Source: Candidatus Thorarchaeota archaeon (lineage in GTDB: Archaea; Asgardarchaeota; Thorarchaeia; Thorarchaeales; Thorarchaeaceae). From it: a stretch of DNA of 13,460 nucleotides. The position numbers and the translations under genes are program-made. The notes beneath the pieces are model-generated. The model was not told the DNA's origin. It did not search any database and saw nothing but the letters and a program-made list of their open reading frames with translations. Of the stretch, positions 1 to 8,253 are shown piece after piece. Position 1 is the stretch's first letter. The number at the start of each line of letters is the position of its first letter. The stretch covers positions 1 through 13,460 of the forward strand of contig JAEORG010000371.1 in NCBI GenBank assembly GCA_016841005.1. The letters are read 5' to 3'.

Positions 1-1790
1 CACATGATTCCCACAGCGGCAATTGGGCGGCGAATATTACACCGGCTGCTGGCAATACTGCGCATATGACTCGAGACCTTCGATACCAACTGGAATTAGG
101 AGAGAACATCGATTTCTGGTGGCGTTTGGATGATTTCACGTCTCCAGTTAATGGCTTTGCGTATTTTGAAGTTGGTTTCGCGGGCTCTTACTATGTGTAC
201 TACTATCTGGCAATTGATTCTGACATGTCCCCTCCTGCAAACAATTCCAACAATGTGTATTATATTCTACCAGAAGTTAATACAACATCAGCTTGGGTTC
301 ATACAGTAAGAAACCTTGTTAACGACGCAGAAGCAGGATTAGGTACAAATTCCTGGAATGTAACAACGGTTCAACTATGGGTTTATTCCGATGGAACTGG
401 GAGAACCTCTATGCTTTTAGATGATGTAACTATAACTGATACGACAGCGCCAACTGGAATTCCTGTAGCAGAAAATCCTCTCTATTACTCTCCGACTACG
501 GTCAACATAGACGCTGATGATAATAGAGCAGGTGTCGAAGAGGTTATGCTGTACTACAACTCAGGGTCGGGTTGGACACCAGTACAGGCTTCTTATCAGT
601 TCACACACTGGTCTGCAACAATTCCTACACTTCCTTGGGGCACATCAGTGGATTATTTTGCAACAATTACTGACTATGCAGGTCATATGACGACAAGTGA
701 TAATGGCGGAAATGATTACAATTTCGTAGTAGGGGATGATATCAATCCAATTGTAACACTCGATTCTCCTGATGACGGGAGTACAGTCGTTGATACTATA
801 TCTATAAACGTGACCGCAAGTGATGTTGGTAGTAACATAGCTCGAGTTGAGTTCTTAGTTGATTCAACCTCTGTCTTCAATGATACAACAGCTCCGTATT
901 CTCTAAGTTGGGATTCGAGAGCAGTATCTAATGGAACTCATACATTGTATGCGAGAGCCTATGATAATGAAGGTTTAATGAGTGAGGATTCTGTATCAGT
1001 GGATGTGCAAAATGATGTTGCATCTCCTTTGACATATTCTCTCATGTTGAATCCTTCTCAACCAAATTATGGCCAATCTGCAACTGTATCTGTGACTGTT
1101 CTGGATGTTTCTGGTATTGAAAGTGTGACCCTTTACTATGCAGTAGAGACGTATTCACCTTCAAGTGCTGTTGCATTAAGTCAGAGTTGGCAGTCGGTCG
1201 CAATGACATCAAACGGTCCTGTTTACACAGGAGTAATTCCAGCACAGGATTATTGGAATACTGTTCTTTACTACGTTGTTGCGAATGATGAGTATGCTCA
1301 AACAACTTACATAGGGACTGATGCCGACCCGTTCGAATATAATGTAGGTGATAACACTAACCCTTCACTAAGCATTAGTGGACCTGCAGATGGAAGTTCA
1401 ATCAAAGGATCAGTAGTGTTTACAGCAAATGCGGTTGATGAAGGAAGTGGGATTGACCAGATTAGATTCTATCTCGATGATGTCTTGATAGACTCTTCTG
1501 GAGGAGGTGCATCCCACATCATATGGGATACAACTCAATCCGAGAATGGTGAACACATTGTAGCCTTCGAAGCAGCTGATCACGCTGGTAATGTCTTTAG
1601 TGTGGTATTAACGTACACTGTGGAAAATCCGGATGCAATTGCTGCTATTGGTGAAGCTCTTGGTGATTTCATGTCATCCTATGGTTTCTTCGTTGGAGCT
1701 GGTGTAGTCATCCTCGGTTATGGCTTTGTCAAGCTATTCATGAGTCGCAGAGCTGCTGGAGGTAAACCAAAATCCAAGAAGAAAAACTAA
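1..1790 (+). CDS. Large cell-surface protein with jelly-roll and Ig/FN3-like modules, C-terminal membrane anchor (5' partial)
   Basis: The frame is open from base 3 to the window edge, giving 595 visible residues. The first ATG (base 66) falls inside a module, so it is not the real start. Visible residues 1-146 are the end of a jelly-roll, carbohydrate-binding-like module (WWRLDDF near its middle, SMLLDDV at its last strand). Four beta-sandwich modules follow and alternate: FN3-like (153-245), Ig-like resembling Pfam Big_9 (249-337), FN3-like (341-449) and Ig-like (454-542). The FN3-like modules share a VxLYY strand and a later Y-hydrophobic motif before an N/T-D-x-x-G turn. The Ig-like ones share a strand pattern ending in NGxH. 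One hydrophobic helix (560-580) and a 15-residue Lys/Arg-rich tail end the protein, consistent with an outside-facing domain and a cytoplasmic tail. About seven N-x-S/T sequons are visible. A role in adhesion, envelope structure or glycan binding is inference. The protein is related to the one at the right edge. Confidence 0.85.
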   Translation, partial: HDSHSGNWAANITPAAGNTAHMTRDLRYQLELGENIDFWWRLDDFTSPVNGFAYFEVGFAGSYYVYYYLAIDSDMSPPANNSNNVYYILPEVNTTSAWVHTVRNLVNDAEAGLGTNSWNVTTVQLWVYSDGTGRTSMLLDDVTITDTTAPTGIPVAENPLYYSPTTVNIDADDNRAGVEEVMLYYNSGSGWTPVQASYQFTHWSATIPTLPWGTSVDYFATITDYAGHMTTSDNGGNDYNFVVGDDINPIVTLDSPDDGSTVVDTISINVTASDVGSNIARVEFLVDSTSVFNDTTAPYSLSWDSRAVSNGTHTLYARAYDNEGLMSEDSVSVDVQNDVASPLTYSLMLNPSQPNYGQSATVSVTVLDVSGIESVTLYYAVETYSPSSAVALSQSWQSVAMTSNGPVYTGVIPAQDYWNTVLYYVVANDEYAQTTYIGTDADPFEYNVGDNTNPSLSISGPADGSSIKGSVVFTANAVDEGSGIDQIRFYLDDVLIDSSGGGASHIIWDTTQSENGEHIVAFEAADHAGNVFSVVLTYTVENPDAIAAIGEALGDFMSSYGFFVGAGVVILGYGFVKLFMSRRAAGGKPKSKKKN

Positions 1791-1804
1791 GTAATTATGA
1801 TAGA

Positions 1805-1845
1805 ACGAGGAGTCTATCTCCTCGTATCTTCTTCTTTTTCTATTT
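1805..1845 (+). terminator. Hairpin plus T-rich tract after the left surface-protein gene
   Basis: An 8-bp perfect stem (1805-1812 with 1818-1825, core CGAGGAG/CTCCTCG) closes a 5-base loop. It lies 14 bases after the stop codon and is followed at once by a T-rich run (1827-1845, including five consecutive Ts). The position and form suit transcription termination of the surface-protein gene before the DUF362 gene. Archaeal termination often needs only the T-run, so the hairpin may not be essential. Confidence 0.6.
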
Positions 1846-1891
1846 TGCAACTATTTCACAAACTATTTTGGTTCTAGAGGGAAACAATTAC

Positions 1892-1895
1892 AGGA
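1892..1895 (+). promoter_or_regulatory. Weak Shine-Dalgarno (AGGA) selecting the ATG at 1901
   Basis: AGGA with a 5-base spacer precedes the ATG at 1901. This favours it over the upstream in-frame TTG at 1868. Confidence 0.4.
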
Positions 1896-1900
1896 CCACA

Positions 1901-2758
1901 ATGCCAGATACACTATATCATAGGGATGGAAAGTACCTTGTAGGAAAAGCACATGTTGGTGGAAATCTTAGGGAATCCATTAAACATGCTGTTGATTTAA
2001 TTGGTGGATTTGAGAAAGTTATCCAGCCTGGTGACCATATCACTCTGAAACCAAACATGAATACTGCAGATCCATATCCTGCTTCTAGTTCCTCAGATTT
2101 CATCAAAGCTCTAGGTGAGTTGATTCTCGATGCAGGTGCTGAGAAACTGAGGTTAGTTGAGAGTTCAACTCTTCGCATTGCAGCTCGTGGAGTTGCAGAG
2201 AAGATAGGAATGCTGAAGGTCGCTGAAGACTTGGATGCTGAATTCATTTTCCTTGACGAACACGAATGGGTTAAGGTAAAATTTCCAAGGGGAAAATATC
2301 TCAAAGCTGGCTCACTTGGACAACCAATAGTAGATCCTGGGAAATTGGTCCTCGCTCCAAACTTAAAAACCCATTTTGCAGCACGTTACACAGGCGCGAT
2401 GAAACTCTTCGTGGGATGGATGAAGGGCACTGATAGAATCAAGATGCATGCAAGGCATCTTGAACCAAAGGTTGTTGATCTGGCATCTTACTTCAATCCT
2501 TCACTGATTGTGATGGACTCACGAGAATGTTTTGTCACCGGAGGTCCAGCAGCAGGAACTGTTGAATGTACAGAAGTTATCCTAGCTAGTGGTGATATGG
2601 TGTCCATCGATGTTGTTGGAGTGAGGATGCTTCAGTCTTATGGTGCAAAGAATAAGCTGAATATGGATGTCTGGGATGTTCCACAGATCAAACACGCGGT
2701 GGAATTAGGTATTGGTGCGCAATCTGATGCAGATATCGAGGTAGTTGAGGCATTCTAA
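1901..2758 (+). CDS. DUF362 family protein (no ferredoxin domain)
   Basis: The 285-residue product matches the DUF362 family (COG2006-like), whose biochemical role is not settled. Family features seen are a KPNMN motif (residues 50-54), PNLKTH (153-158), a GGP turn (214-216), an SIDVVG segment (around 237) and a C-terminal A-x-E-x-G-I-G stretch. Many relatives carry a 4Fe-4S ferredoxin domain. This one has only two cysteines (about 210 and 223), so a bound Fe-S cluster is unlikely. There is no signal peptide or membrane helix, so it is probably cytoplasmic. The ATG at 1901 is preferred because AGGA lies five bases upstream (1892-1895). An in-frame TTG at 1868 would add 11 unremarkable residues and has no Shine-Dalgarno sequence. 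Its stop codon directly abuts the stop of the convergent kinase gene. No neighbour suggests a pathway. Confidence 0.85.
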   Translation: MPDTLYHRDGKYLVGKAHVGGNLRESIKHAVDLIGGFEKVIQPGDHITLKPNMNTADPYPASSSSDFIKALGELILDAGAEKLRLVESSTLRIAARGVAEKIGMLKVAEDLDAEFIFLDEHEWVKVKFPRGKYLKAGSLGQPIVDPGKLVLAPNLKTHFAARYTGAMKLFVGWMKGTDRIKMHARHLEPKVVDLASYFNPSLIVMDSRECFVTGGPAAGTVECTEVILASGDMVSIDVVGVRMLQSYGAKNKLNMDVWDVPQIKHAVELGIGAQSDADIEVVEAF

Positions 2759-5353
2759 TTATATTGGTCCCTGACCCGGTTTGGGAAACCATATTTGAAA
2801 CTCTGCTCCCATCTCTGGTTTACCTGAAACTCTGTCATTAACAATGATATTTCCCCCATACTTCTCAATGATCTGACTTGATTGATGGAGCCCTACACCT
2901 CCATATCTTCTTGCCATATCAAAAAGCTGTTTTTTACGTGTATCACTAATTCCTGGTCCATCATCTGCAATTTTAAGCACATATCCTTTCAGAGTATCTT
3001 CGAGGGTTATCCAAACAGTCTTAGATTCCTTTGGATTGTGCTCAATAGCATTCATGATTATGTTGGTTATCAATAATTCGAGATAGTCATCTGCTAATAC
3101 TTCAGCTTTTTCAATATCAAATTGAGAGTTGAAAGTTGTTGTTGCAGAATGGTGTTCAAGGGCTTGAATTATTTTTTGAAGGGACTCAGGGAGTGATCTA
3201 CTTTCAAGAGGCATTGCGAGTAGATGTTCTGTAGCTCGAACTTCTTCGATGAGTCTCGAGCATCTCTGTACTGCTTCTTCTATAATTCCTAAAAACGAGG
3301 TTCGCACATCATCTTCTGTTGCAGTACGAAGTAGTGTTGCGCTGTTCATAATGACTTGAAGCTGTTGTCGTATGTCATGGCCCATAAGGTCCAGATACAA
3401 TGTTGCTCTATCTTTCTCTGTTCTCACGTCTTTCTCTGCTTGTCTGCGATCTGATATGTCAACCCACACTGTCTGAATTGCTGATTCTCCCTGATAGTCA
3501 ATGACCTGTGCATGCGCCTCCATCCATCTAAATGAGCCGTCACTCCTAACGAATCTATATTCATGTCGTGGGGCTACAGGTCTCTTCTCTCTCATCGCAG
3601 TAATTCTATCTTTGAGGACTTTCCTATCTTCAGGATGAAGCAGTGACCAAACATCCTCACCTTTCAATTGTAATATTTCCTCAACCTCTCGTCCAACCAT
3701 CTGTGCAAAGGCTCTATTTACATAGAGAAAACCCTCATCTGTAATGACCGTTAATCCCTGTAGACTCTGTTCAGCTAGAGTTCTGTATTTTGCTTCTGAT
3801 TTCTTAATTGCTTGTTCTGTTTCAAGTTGATCGGTGACATCTTCTTGTGTACCCATTAATCCTATTATATTTCCATTTTCATCAAATAGAGGAATGATTG
3901 TAGTTTTCATCCAAACATCTCTGCCATCAGCTTGTAGATGTTGGTCGATTCTATCAAACTGAGGCTCACCAGTTTCGATGACTTCACGGTCAATCTTCCT
4001 AAACATCTCAGATTCATCTCGCCTCCACGCAAGGTCAAAGTCTGTTTTACCAACAATATTCTCAGGAGTTCCAACTCCTGCTACTCTCGCGAAGTTCTCA
4101 TTACAACCCAAATACACACATGCTGTGTCCTTCCAGAATATATGCTGTGGAATGTGTTTTAGGACCAACTTGAGCATCTCTTGTGATGCCTTCAATTCAC
4201 TCTGTGCAATCTTTCGTTCAGTGATATCAATGACATGGACTTGTAGTGCTTCTGATCCTCCGTACACAATCTTACTAGAAAATGCTTCAACCCATCGAAC
4301 TGTTCCGTCTCGTCTAACTAGTCGGTATTCATAGGGAGATGGAACAAATTCTCCAGCATTCCTCTTTGTTGCAAGATCCAAGAGATATTGACGGTCATCC
4401 GGATAAATTAGATGCCACTGCTTATCTGGCTCCCAAGAGAGAATTTCATTTGGTGTGTACCCAACTATGGCTGCAAATGCAGGATTGACATATGCGTACT
4501 TATTATCTTGAATTACAGTCAAGCCTTGAAGTGACCTTTCTGCTAGGGTACGATACCGTTCTTCGCTCTCTGCTAAGGCACTCTCCGCTTTCCGTTTCTC
4601 AGTTGTGTCTACTAATGTTCCAATGAATCCAAATAGATTGTCATCTTGATCGTATAATCCTCTAGGAGTTGTTTCAGTGTAGATTGCTTTTCCATTCTTT
4701 GCTTTCCAAGCTACCTCAAAGCTTTGAATCAATCCTTTTTCTCTATCTGCAATCCATCTCTTCACTGTATCGTGCATTTCATCTATAATGAAATCTATGA
4801 AGTGCTTTCCGACGACTTCACGAAGTGTATATCCAAGCATGGATTCAAAGCTTGGATTGATGTAAGTGATAATCCACTTATCATCAGTCATGATTAGTCC
4901 TTCATGCATTGCTTCGACTAGTTTTCTGTATCTCCCTTCACTGTATAGTAGAGCATCTTTAGTCTGCTTTATCTCAGAAATATCTGATATGACAGCAAAA
5001 GACCCTATATGGTTACCAGTTTGATCTATTAGCGGTGCACCTGATACAAGTGTTGCTACAAGCATTCCAGATTTTGAAAGCCACGATAATTCATAATCTG
5101 ATGCTTTTCCTTCTTTTCTTCTGTCAATATTCTCCTCTAATATGCTTCTATTCTTTGGATCAGTAAAATCAGTGATGACCTTACCAACCATTTCTTCCGG
5201 TTCATATTCTAGAAGTTCTCCAAACCGTTTATTGACAAAGAGCAAGACTCCATCCTTGTCAATTACTCCAAATCCATCGTTTGTCGAATCAATGAAAGCT
5301 CGATACCTTAGAAGTTCGTCATGTTCATTCGACTTATCAGGGCCTTTGGTCAT
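2759..5353 (-). CDS. Soluble multi-PAS sensor histidine kinase (five PAS domains), divergent catalytic core
   Basis: An 864-residue cytoplasmic kinase with no membrane segment. Five PAS domains in tandem lie at about 15-129, 140-253, 264-380, 392-509 and 524-636, joined by short helical linkers of the ESEExYRxL type. PAS4 belongs to the common type with FWKD, YLGCN and GKTDFDL motifs. The H-box is LMGHDIRQQ with His659 as the likely phosphoacceptor. The HATPase domain (about 750-864) has an N-box Asn (768) and a DDGPGI G1 box (797-802). Two departures stand out: residue H+4 is Gln where the two sister kinases have Asn, and the G2 box reads GGVGLH where they have GSGxGLTL. PAS3 and PAS5 are close internal copies. 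The start at 5353 is chosen because AGGTGG sits seven bases upstream and leaves about 15 residues before PAS1, as in the sister kinases. An ATG at 5461 would add 36 residues with no domain likeness. No receiver domain or response regulator is nearby. Confidence 0.88.
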   Translation of the reverse strand: MTKGPDKSNEHDELLRYRAFIDSTNDGFGVIDKDGVLLFVNKRFGELLEYEPEEMVGKVITDFTDPKNRSILEENIDRRKEGKASDYELSWLSKSGMLVATLVSGAPLIDQTGNHIGSFAVISDISEIKQTKDALLYSEGRYRKLVEAMHEGLIMTDDKWIITYINPSFESMLGYTLREVVGKHFIDFIIDEMHDTVKRWIADREKGLIQSFEVAWKAKNGKAIYTETTPRGLYDQDDNLFGFIGTLVDTTEKRKAESALAESEERYRTLAERSLQGLTVIQDNKYAYVNPAFAAIVGYTPNEILSWEPDKQWHLIYPDDRQYLLDLATKRNAGEFVPSPYEYRLVRRDGTVRWVEAFSSKIVYGGSEALQVHVIDITERKIAQSELKASQEMLKLVLKHIPQHIFWKDTACVYLGCNENFARVAGVGTPENIVGKTDFDLAWRRDESEMFRKIDREVIETGEPQFDRIDQHLQADGRDVWMKTTIIPLFDENGNIIGLMGTQEDVTDQLETEQAIKKSEAKYRTLAEQSLQGLTVITDEGFLYVNRAFAQMVGREVEEILQLKGEDVWSLLHPEDRKVLKDRITAMREKRPVAPRHEYRFVRSDGSFRWMEAHAQVIDYQGESAIQTVWVDISDRRQAEKDVRTEKDRATLYLDLMGHDIRQQLQVIMNSATLLRTATEDDVRTSFLGIIEEAVQRCSRLIEEVRATEHLLAMPLESRSLPESLQKIIQALEHHSATTTFNSQFDIEKAEVLADDYLELLITNIIMNAIEHNPKESKTVWITLEDTLKGYVLKIADDGPGISDTRKKQLFDMARRYGGVGLHQSSQIIEKYGGNIIVNDRVSGKPEMGAEFQIWFPKPGQGPI

Positions 5354-5360
5354 GATATAT

Positions 5361-5366
5361 CCACCT
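5361..5366 (-). promoter_or_regulatory. Shine-Dalgarno (AGGTGG) for the kinase start at 5353
   Basis: On the minus strand AGGTGG lies seven bases before the ATG at 5353. It matches the AGGTG part of the archaeal Shine-Dalgarno sequence. It argues that the upstream ATG at 5461, which has none, is not the main start. Confidence 0.6.
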
Positions 5367-5484
5367 AGAGGAAACAATAACAAATTGGGGGAATCTGTGT
5401 ATATCTCTTCCCTAAATGGATACCAACCCTTTTTTCTTTTTGGCGATGCAATATCAGACATTTAGGAAACCAGAAGAATATTCG

Positions 5485-5500
5485 ATTATACTCCCCTTTT
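5485..5500 (-). promoter_or_regulatory. Candidate archaeal promoter (BRE-like purines plus TATAAT) for the third kinase gene
   Basis: Reading the minus strand, a purine-rich block (AAAAGGGGAG, 5500-5491) is followed by TATAAT (5490-5485). Archaeal transcription normally starts about 26 bases after the TATA centre, here near 5461. That is exactly the alternative upstream ATG. The promoter could give a leaderless transcript for a 900-residue form, or a roughly 108-base leader for the start at 5353. Confidence 0.4.
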
Positions 5501-5597
5501 CGAGAATCTGGATTAAATTTGAAAATGATAGTCCAGAATATTCAGGTTAGAAACGGTGACTGGATTGATAGTATTGAATCTCAGTAAATGGGCACCA

Positions 5598-5641
5598 TGA
5601 ATCATAAATTATCTTAATGTTGTTGAAATAATCATGATTCA
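5598..5641. repeat. 8-bp inverted repeat spanning the end of the second kinase gene
   Basis: TGAATCAT (5598-5605) and ATGATTCA (5634-5641) are perfect inverted arms separated by 28 bases, and the right arm overlaps the TGA stop of the kinase gene. There is no T-run after it in the direction of transcription, so it is a poor terminator. It could be a transcript-end hairpin or chance in AT-rich DNA. Confidence 0.3.
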
Positions 5642-8241
5642 ACTTTATGAATTGGTAATTCCACTATGAATTTTGAACCCATTGTATAGGAACCGGGTAC
5701 TCTATCTTCGACCCACACATTTCCCCCGTACCTTCCTGCAATTCTTTTGACCAAGGTCAACCCCATTCCAGATCCAAGTGTTCTTCCTCTCTCAAGTCGA
5801 CTGAAGACATCATCCTTTCTATCATCTGGGATTCCAGGTCCTTTGTCCGACACTGCAACCCTCACAAAACCTTCATGTTCAGCTGATTCTACTAATATCT
5901 CAATTATTCCATCTTCACGTGTGAACTTCATTGCATTATGAACTAAATTGTAAACGAGATCAATTAGAAACTCATCAGCAAGAACGATAACCTCTTCAGG
6001 ATTGATTGAAATATTAATCCTCACTTCCTTCTCTGGAAATCCATGTTGAACTAAAAGAATAGCATTCGCTATGACAGTATGCAAATCTAATGGTTGGAGG
6101 ATTTGAGCCCCAGCAGTCTGCATTCTTGAAAGCTTGCGGACATTTTCAATAAGTTGGATCCCACGACTTACTTGATCTCGTATAGCTCTGGTGTGTCTTT
6201 CCGCTTCATTTGAAAGGTCACTTCTTCTCAGTAGAAGTTCTGCTCCAACGAGAATTCCTTGATGAACATTGTTGATGTCATGTGCCATTAAATCGTTAAA
6301 GAACTCAGCTCTTGCTCTTGCTTCCTCCAAAGCCTCCTTTGTCTTGTTCAATTCTGTTATGTTTCTCATAGTAGATAACCGTGCAATATCACTCTCATAG
6401 TTAATATAGTCCACATTTTGAAGAACATCGATTCTAACTCTATCTTTTGTAATCATCTTCACCTGAGCGTTTCGAACCTTACCTTCTAGAGTGAGTAAAT
6501 TCCCAATCTTTGTTCTATCTTCTGGTTTGGTGTAAAATTCAGTAGCTGATTTTTGCTTTAGCATCTCAAGAGGATAACCGAGCATTTCCTCCATTGATTT
6601 GTTCACATCTAAGATTTCTCCATTTTCTCGTGAAACAGCAATGGCGACTGGAGCAGCATCAAATAATACCTGATACTTTTCTTTCTCTGACCTTAACTCT
6701 TCATTTATCCGCTTACTCTCTGTCGTATCTCTAAAACTTCCAAGCAATCCTTTGAATTTACCACTATCTTCCTTCACCAGAGTGACAGAGAAACTGCATG
6801 GAAAAAGTTCTCCATTCTTACGCTTGAAATAGAAATCTTCTTGCTCCAAATATCCATCTTCATAGAGTCTTTTCTCTCGAGTTTTTTGTTCTGGTTCGAT
6901 TACCATTGATTCATCAATTATGTGATAATAAGAACGAGATTTCAGTTCATCTGATGAATATCCCAACATTCTTTCAGCGCTCGGATTACATGAGATGATA
7001 TTCATGTTTTCATCTGTAAATATGATACCCTCCCGAATGGTATTGTAAATCATCTTGAGCTCCTGTTCTGATTCCCGAAGTTCTTCTTCCGCTCTCCGCT
7101 TTTCTGAAATATCTACAAATGCAACTTGAACTGCAGGTTTTCCCATATATTCAATGCGATTTACTGTTAATTCTACCCAAGCAATTTCTCCATTTTTTCT
7201 AACTAGGCGAACTTGCATTCGCTCTCCCTGTCTTTCTCCCTTTCTTCTACAATCATAGATTAGCTGTCGCAGGTTCTCCAAATCATCTTTATGGACCAAT
7301 GAGGCTATTGATTCTGTTTCCATTCCTATAATTTCCTCAACAGAATATCCTGTGATTTTGGCCAAAGGTTCATTCGCAAAAGGTATGTCCACCGGATCAC
7401 CAGAAATAATTGAAAAACCTACAAGTGATTGCTCAACCAAGCTTCTATATTTTTCTTCAGATTCTCGAAGCGCATTTTCCGCAGAACGCATCTCCGTAAT
7501 ATCTTGTCCTGAACTGAAAGTTCCTCTAATTATACCGTCTTTATCTCGAATGTATTTATTATTCCAGAGTATGAGTCGTTCATCTCCATTTCTAGTCACA
7601 ACCACATTCTCAAATGAATCTGCTAAATCCACTTCCCCTCTCATAATACGATTAAAAACATCCTGAGTTCTTTCCTTTTCCCTGTCAGGGACAACAAAAT
7701 CAAACCAGTTCTTACCCATTATCTCTTCTTCTTTATAATCTAAGAGACTGAGTCCTTTCTGATTGAGAAGGTTAATGTTTCCTTCTTTATCCAACGCAAC
7801 GAGAATTACTGCGGCAACATCTAGGTACATTTGAGCTTTTTCGCTCTCTTCCTGTATTGCAATTTGTGCCATCTTTTGTTCCGTCACATCTCGTATCACA
7901 GTAACAATTTGATCCACAAATCCGTTTCGTACTAAAGGTATCTTTGTGATTTCCGTGAAGACATATCGACCATCAACTTCAGTTTTTTCAGAATTATGAT
8001 GCACAAAGCCAGTAGAGAATACATAATGATATTCGTCTATAGTTTCCTCTGATATAAACGGGAAAGCTTCTGTGATTTGTAAGCCTTCAATCTCAGGGTT
8101 TAATGACAATTCGCTAAGCCATCTTGAGAATGCAGGATTCTGAAACACTATTTTCATTTCTCTATCAATCACATGGATTGCATCATTGAGTGCTTCTAGA
8201 ATTTCACGATGCTTTATCCCGCTTACAATATTGTTGGTCAA
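5632..8241 (-). CDS. Soluble multi-PAS sensor histidine kinase (five PAS domains)
   Basis: An 869-residue cytoplasmic kinase with no membrane helix. PAS domains occupy about 10-122, 134-253, 264-382, 394-511 and 522-635. The transmitter region has an H-box LMAHDINN with His654 as the likely phosphoacceptor and Asn at H+4. The HATPase domain follows, with N-box Asn769, the G1 box DKGPGI (799-804) and the G2 box GSGMGLTL (823-830), so it should bind ATP and autophosphorylate. The signal is unknown, and no PAS ligand can be assigned by eye. The start is TTG at 8241: GAGG lies eight bases upstream (8250-8253), an in-frame stop lies 15 codons further up with no ATG between, and the first internal ATG (residue 29) would cut into PAS1. 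Its linker and H-box are nearly identical to those of the upstream 650-residue kinase (20 of 23 residues), showing common descent. No receiver domain is present. Confidence 0.9.
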   Translation of the reverse strand: MTNNIVSGIKHREILEALNDAIHVIDREMKIVFQNPAFSRWLSELSLNPEIEGLQITEAFPFISEETIDEYHYVFSTGFVHHNSEKTEVDGRYVFTEITKIPLVRNGFVDQIVTVIRDVTEQKMAQIAIQEESEKAQMYLDVAAVILVALDKEGNINLLNQKGLSLLDYKEEEIMGKNWFDFVVPDREKERTQDVFNRIMRGEVDLADSFENVVVTRNGDERLILWNNKYIRDKDGIIRGTFSSGQDITEMRSAENALRESEEKYRSLVEQSLVGFSIISGDPVDIPFANEPLAKITGYSVEEIIGMETESIASLVHKDDLENLRQLIYDCRRKGERQGERMQVRLVRKNGEIAWVELTVNRIEYMGKPAVQVAFVDISEKRRAEEELRESEQELKMIYNTIREGIIFTDENMNIISCNPSAERMLGYSSDELKSRSYYHIIDESMVIEPEQKTREKRLYEDGYLEQEDFYFKRKNGELFPCSFSVTLVKEDSGKFKGLLGSFRDTTESKRINEELRSEKEKYQVLFDAAPVAIAVSRENGEILDVNKSMEEMLGYPLEMLKQKSATEFYTKPEDRTKIGNLLTLEGKVRNAQVKMITKDRVRIDVLQNVDYINYESDIARLSTMRNITELNKTKEALEEARARAEFFNDLMAHDINNVHQGILVGAELLLRRSDLSNEAERHTRAIRDQVSRGIQLIENVRKLSRMQTAGAQILQPLDLHTVIANAILLVQHGFPEKEVRINISINPEEVIVLADEFLIDLVYNLVHNAMKFTREDGIIEILVESAEHEGFVRVAVSDKGPGIPDDRKDDVFSRLERGRTLGSGMGLTLVKRIAGRYGGNVWVEDRVPGSYTMGSKFIVELPIHKVES

Positions 8242-8249
8242 ATTAACCG

Positions 8250-8253
8250 CCTC
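8250..8253 (-). promoter_or_regulatory. Shine-Dalgarno (GAGG) supporting a TTG start at 8241
   Basis: GAGG on the minus strand stands eight bases before the TTG. It supports this non-ATG start, since no in-frame ATG exists between the upstream stop codon and PAS1. Confidence 0.5.

Noticed and set aside
1042..1305. Open frame on the minus strand within the left surface-protein gene
   Set aside because: It lies wholly inside a well-supported coding region, has no family likeness and a composition typical of a reverse-strand shadow.
5361..5385. Similarity between plus-strand CTAGAGGAAACAAT (5365-5378) and the DUF362 leader (1874-1888)
   Set aside because: The second copy lies in antisense orientation over the kinase Shine-Dalgarno and early codons; a short AT-rich match with one gap is likely chance.
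5142..5465. Plus-strand open frame of 107 codons opposite the third kinase
   Set aside because: It is antisense to PAS1 of the kinase, rich in Ser as expected of a shadow frame, and has no Shine-Dalgarno or domain.
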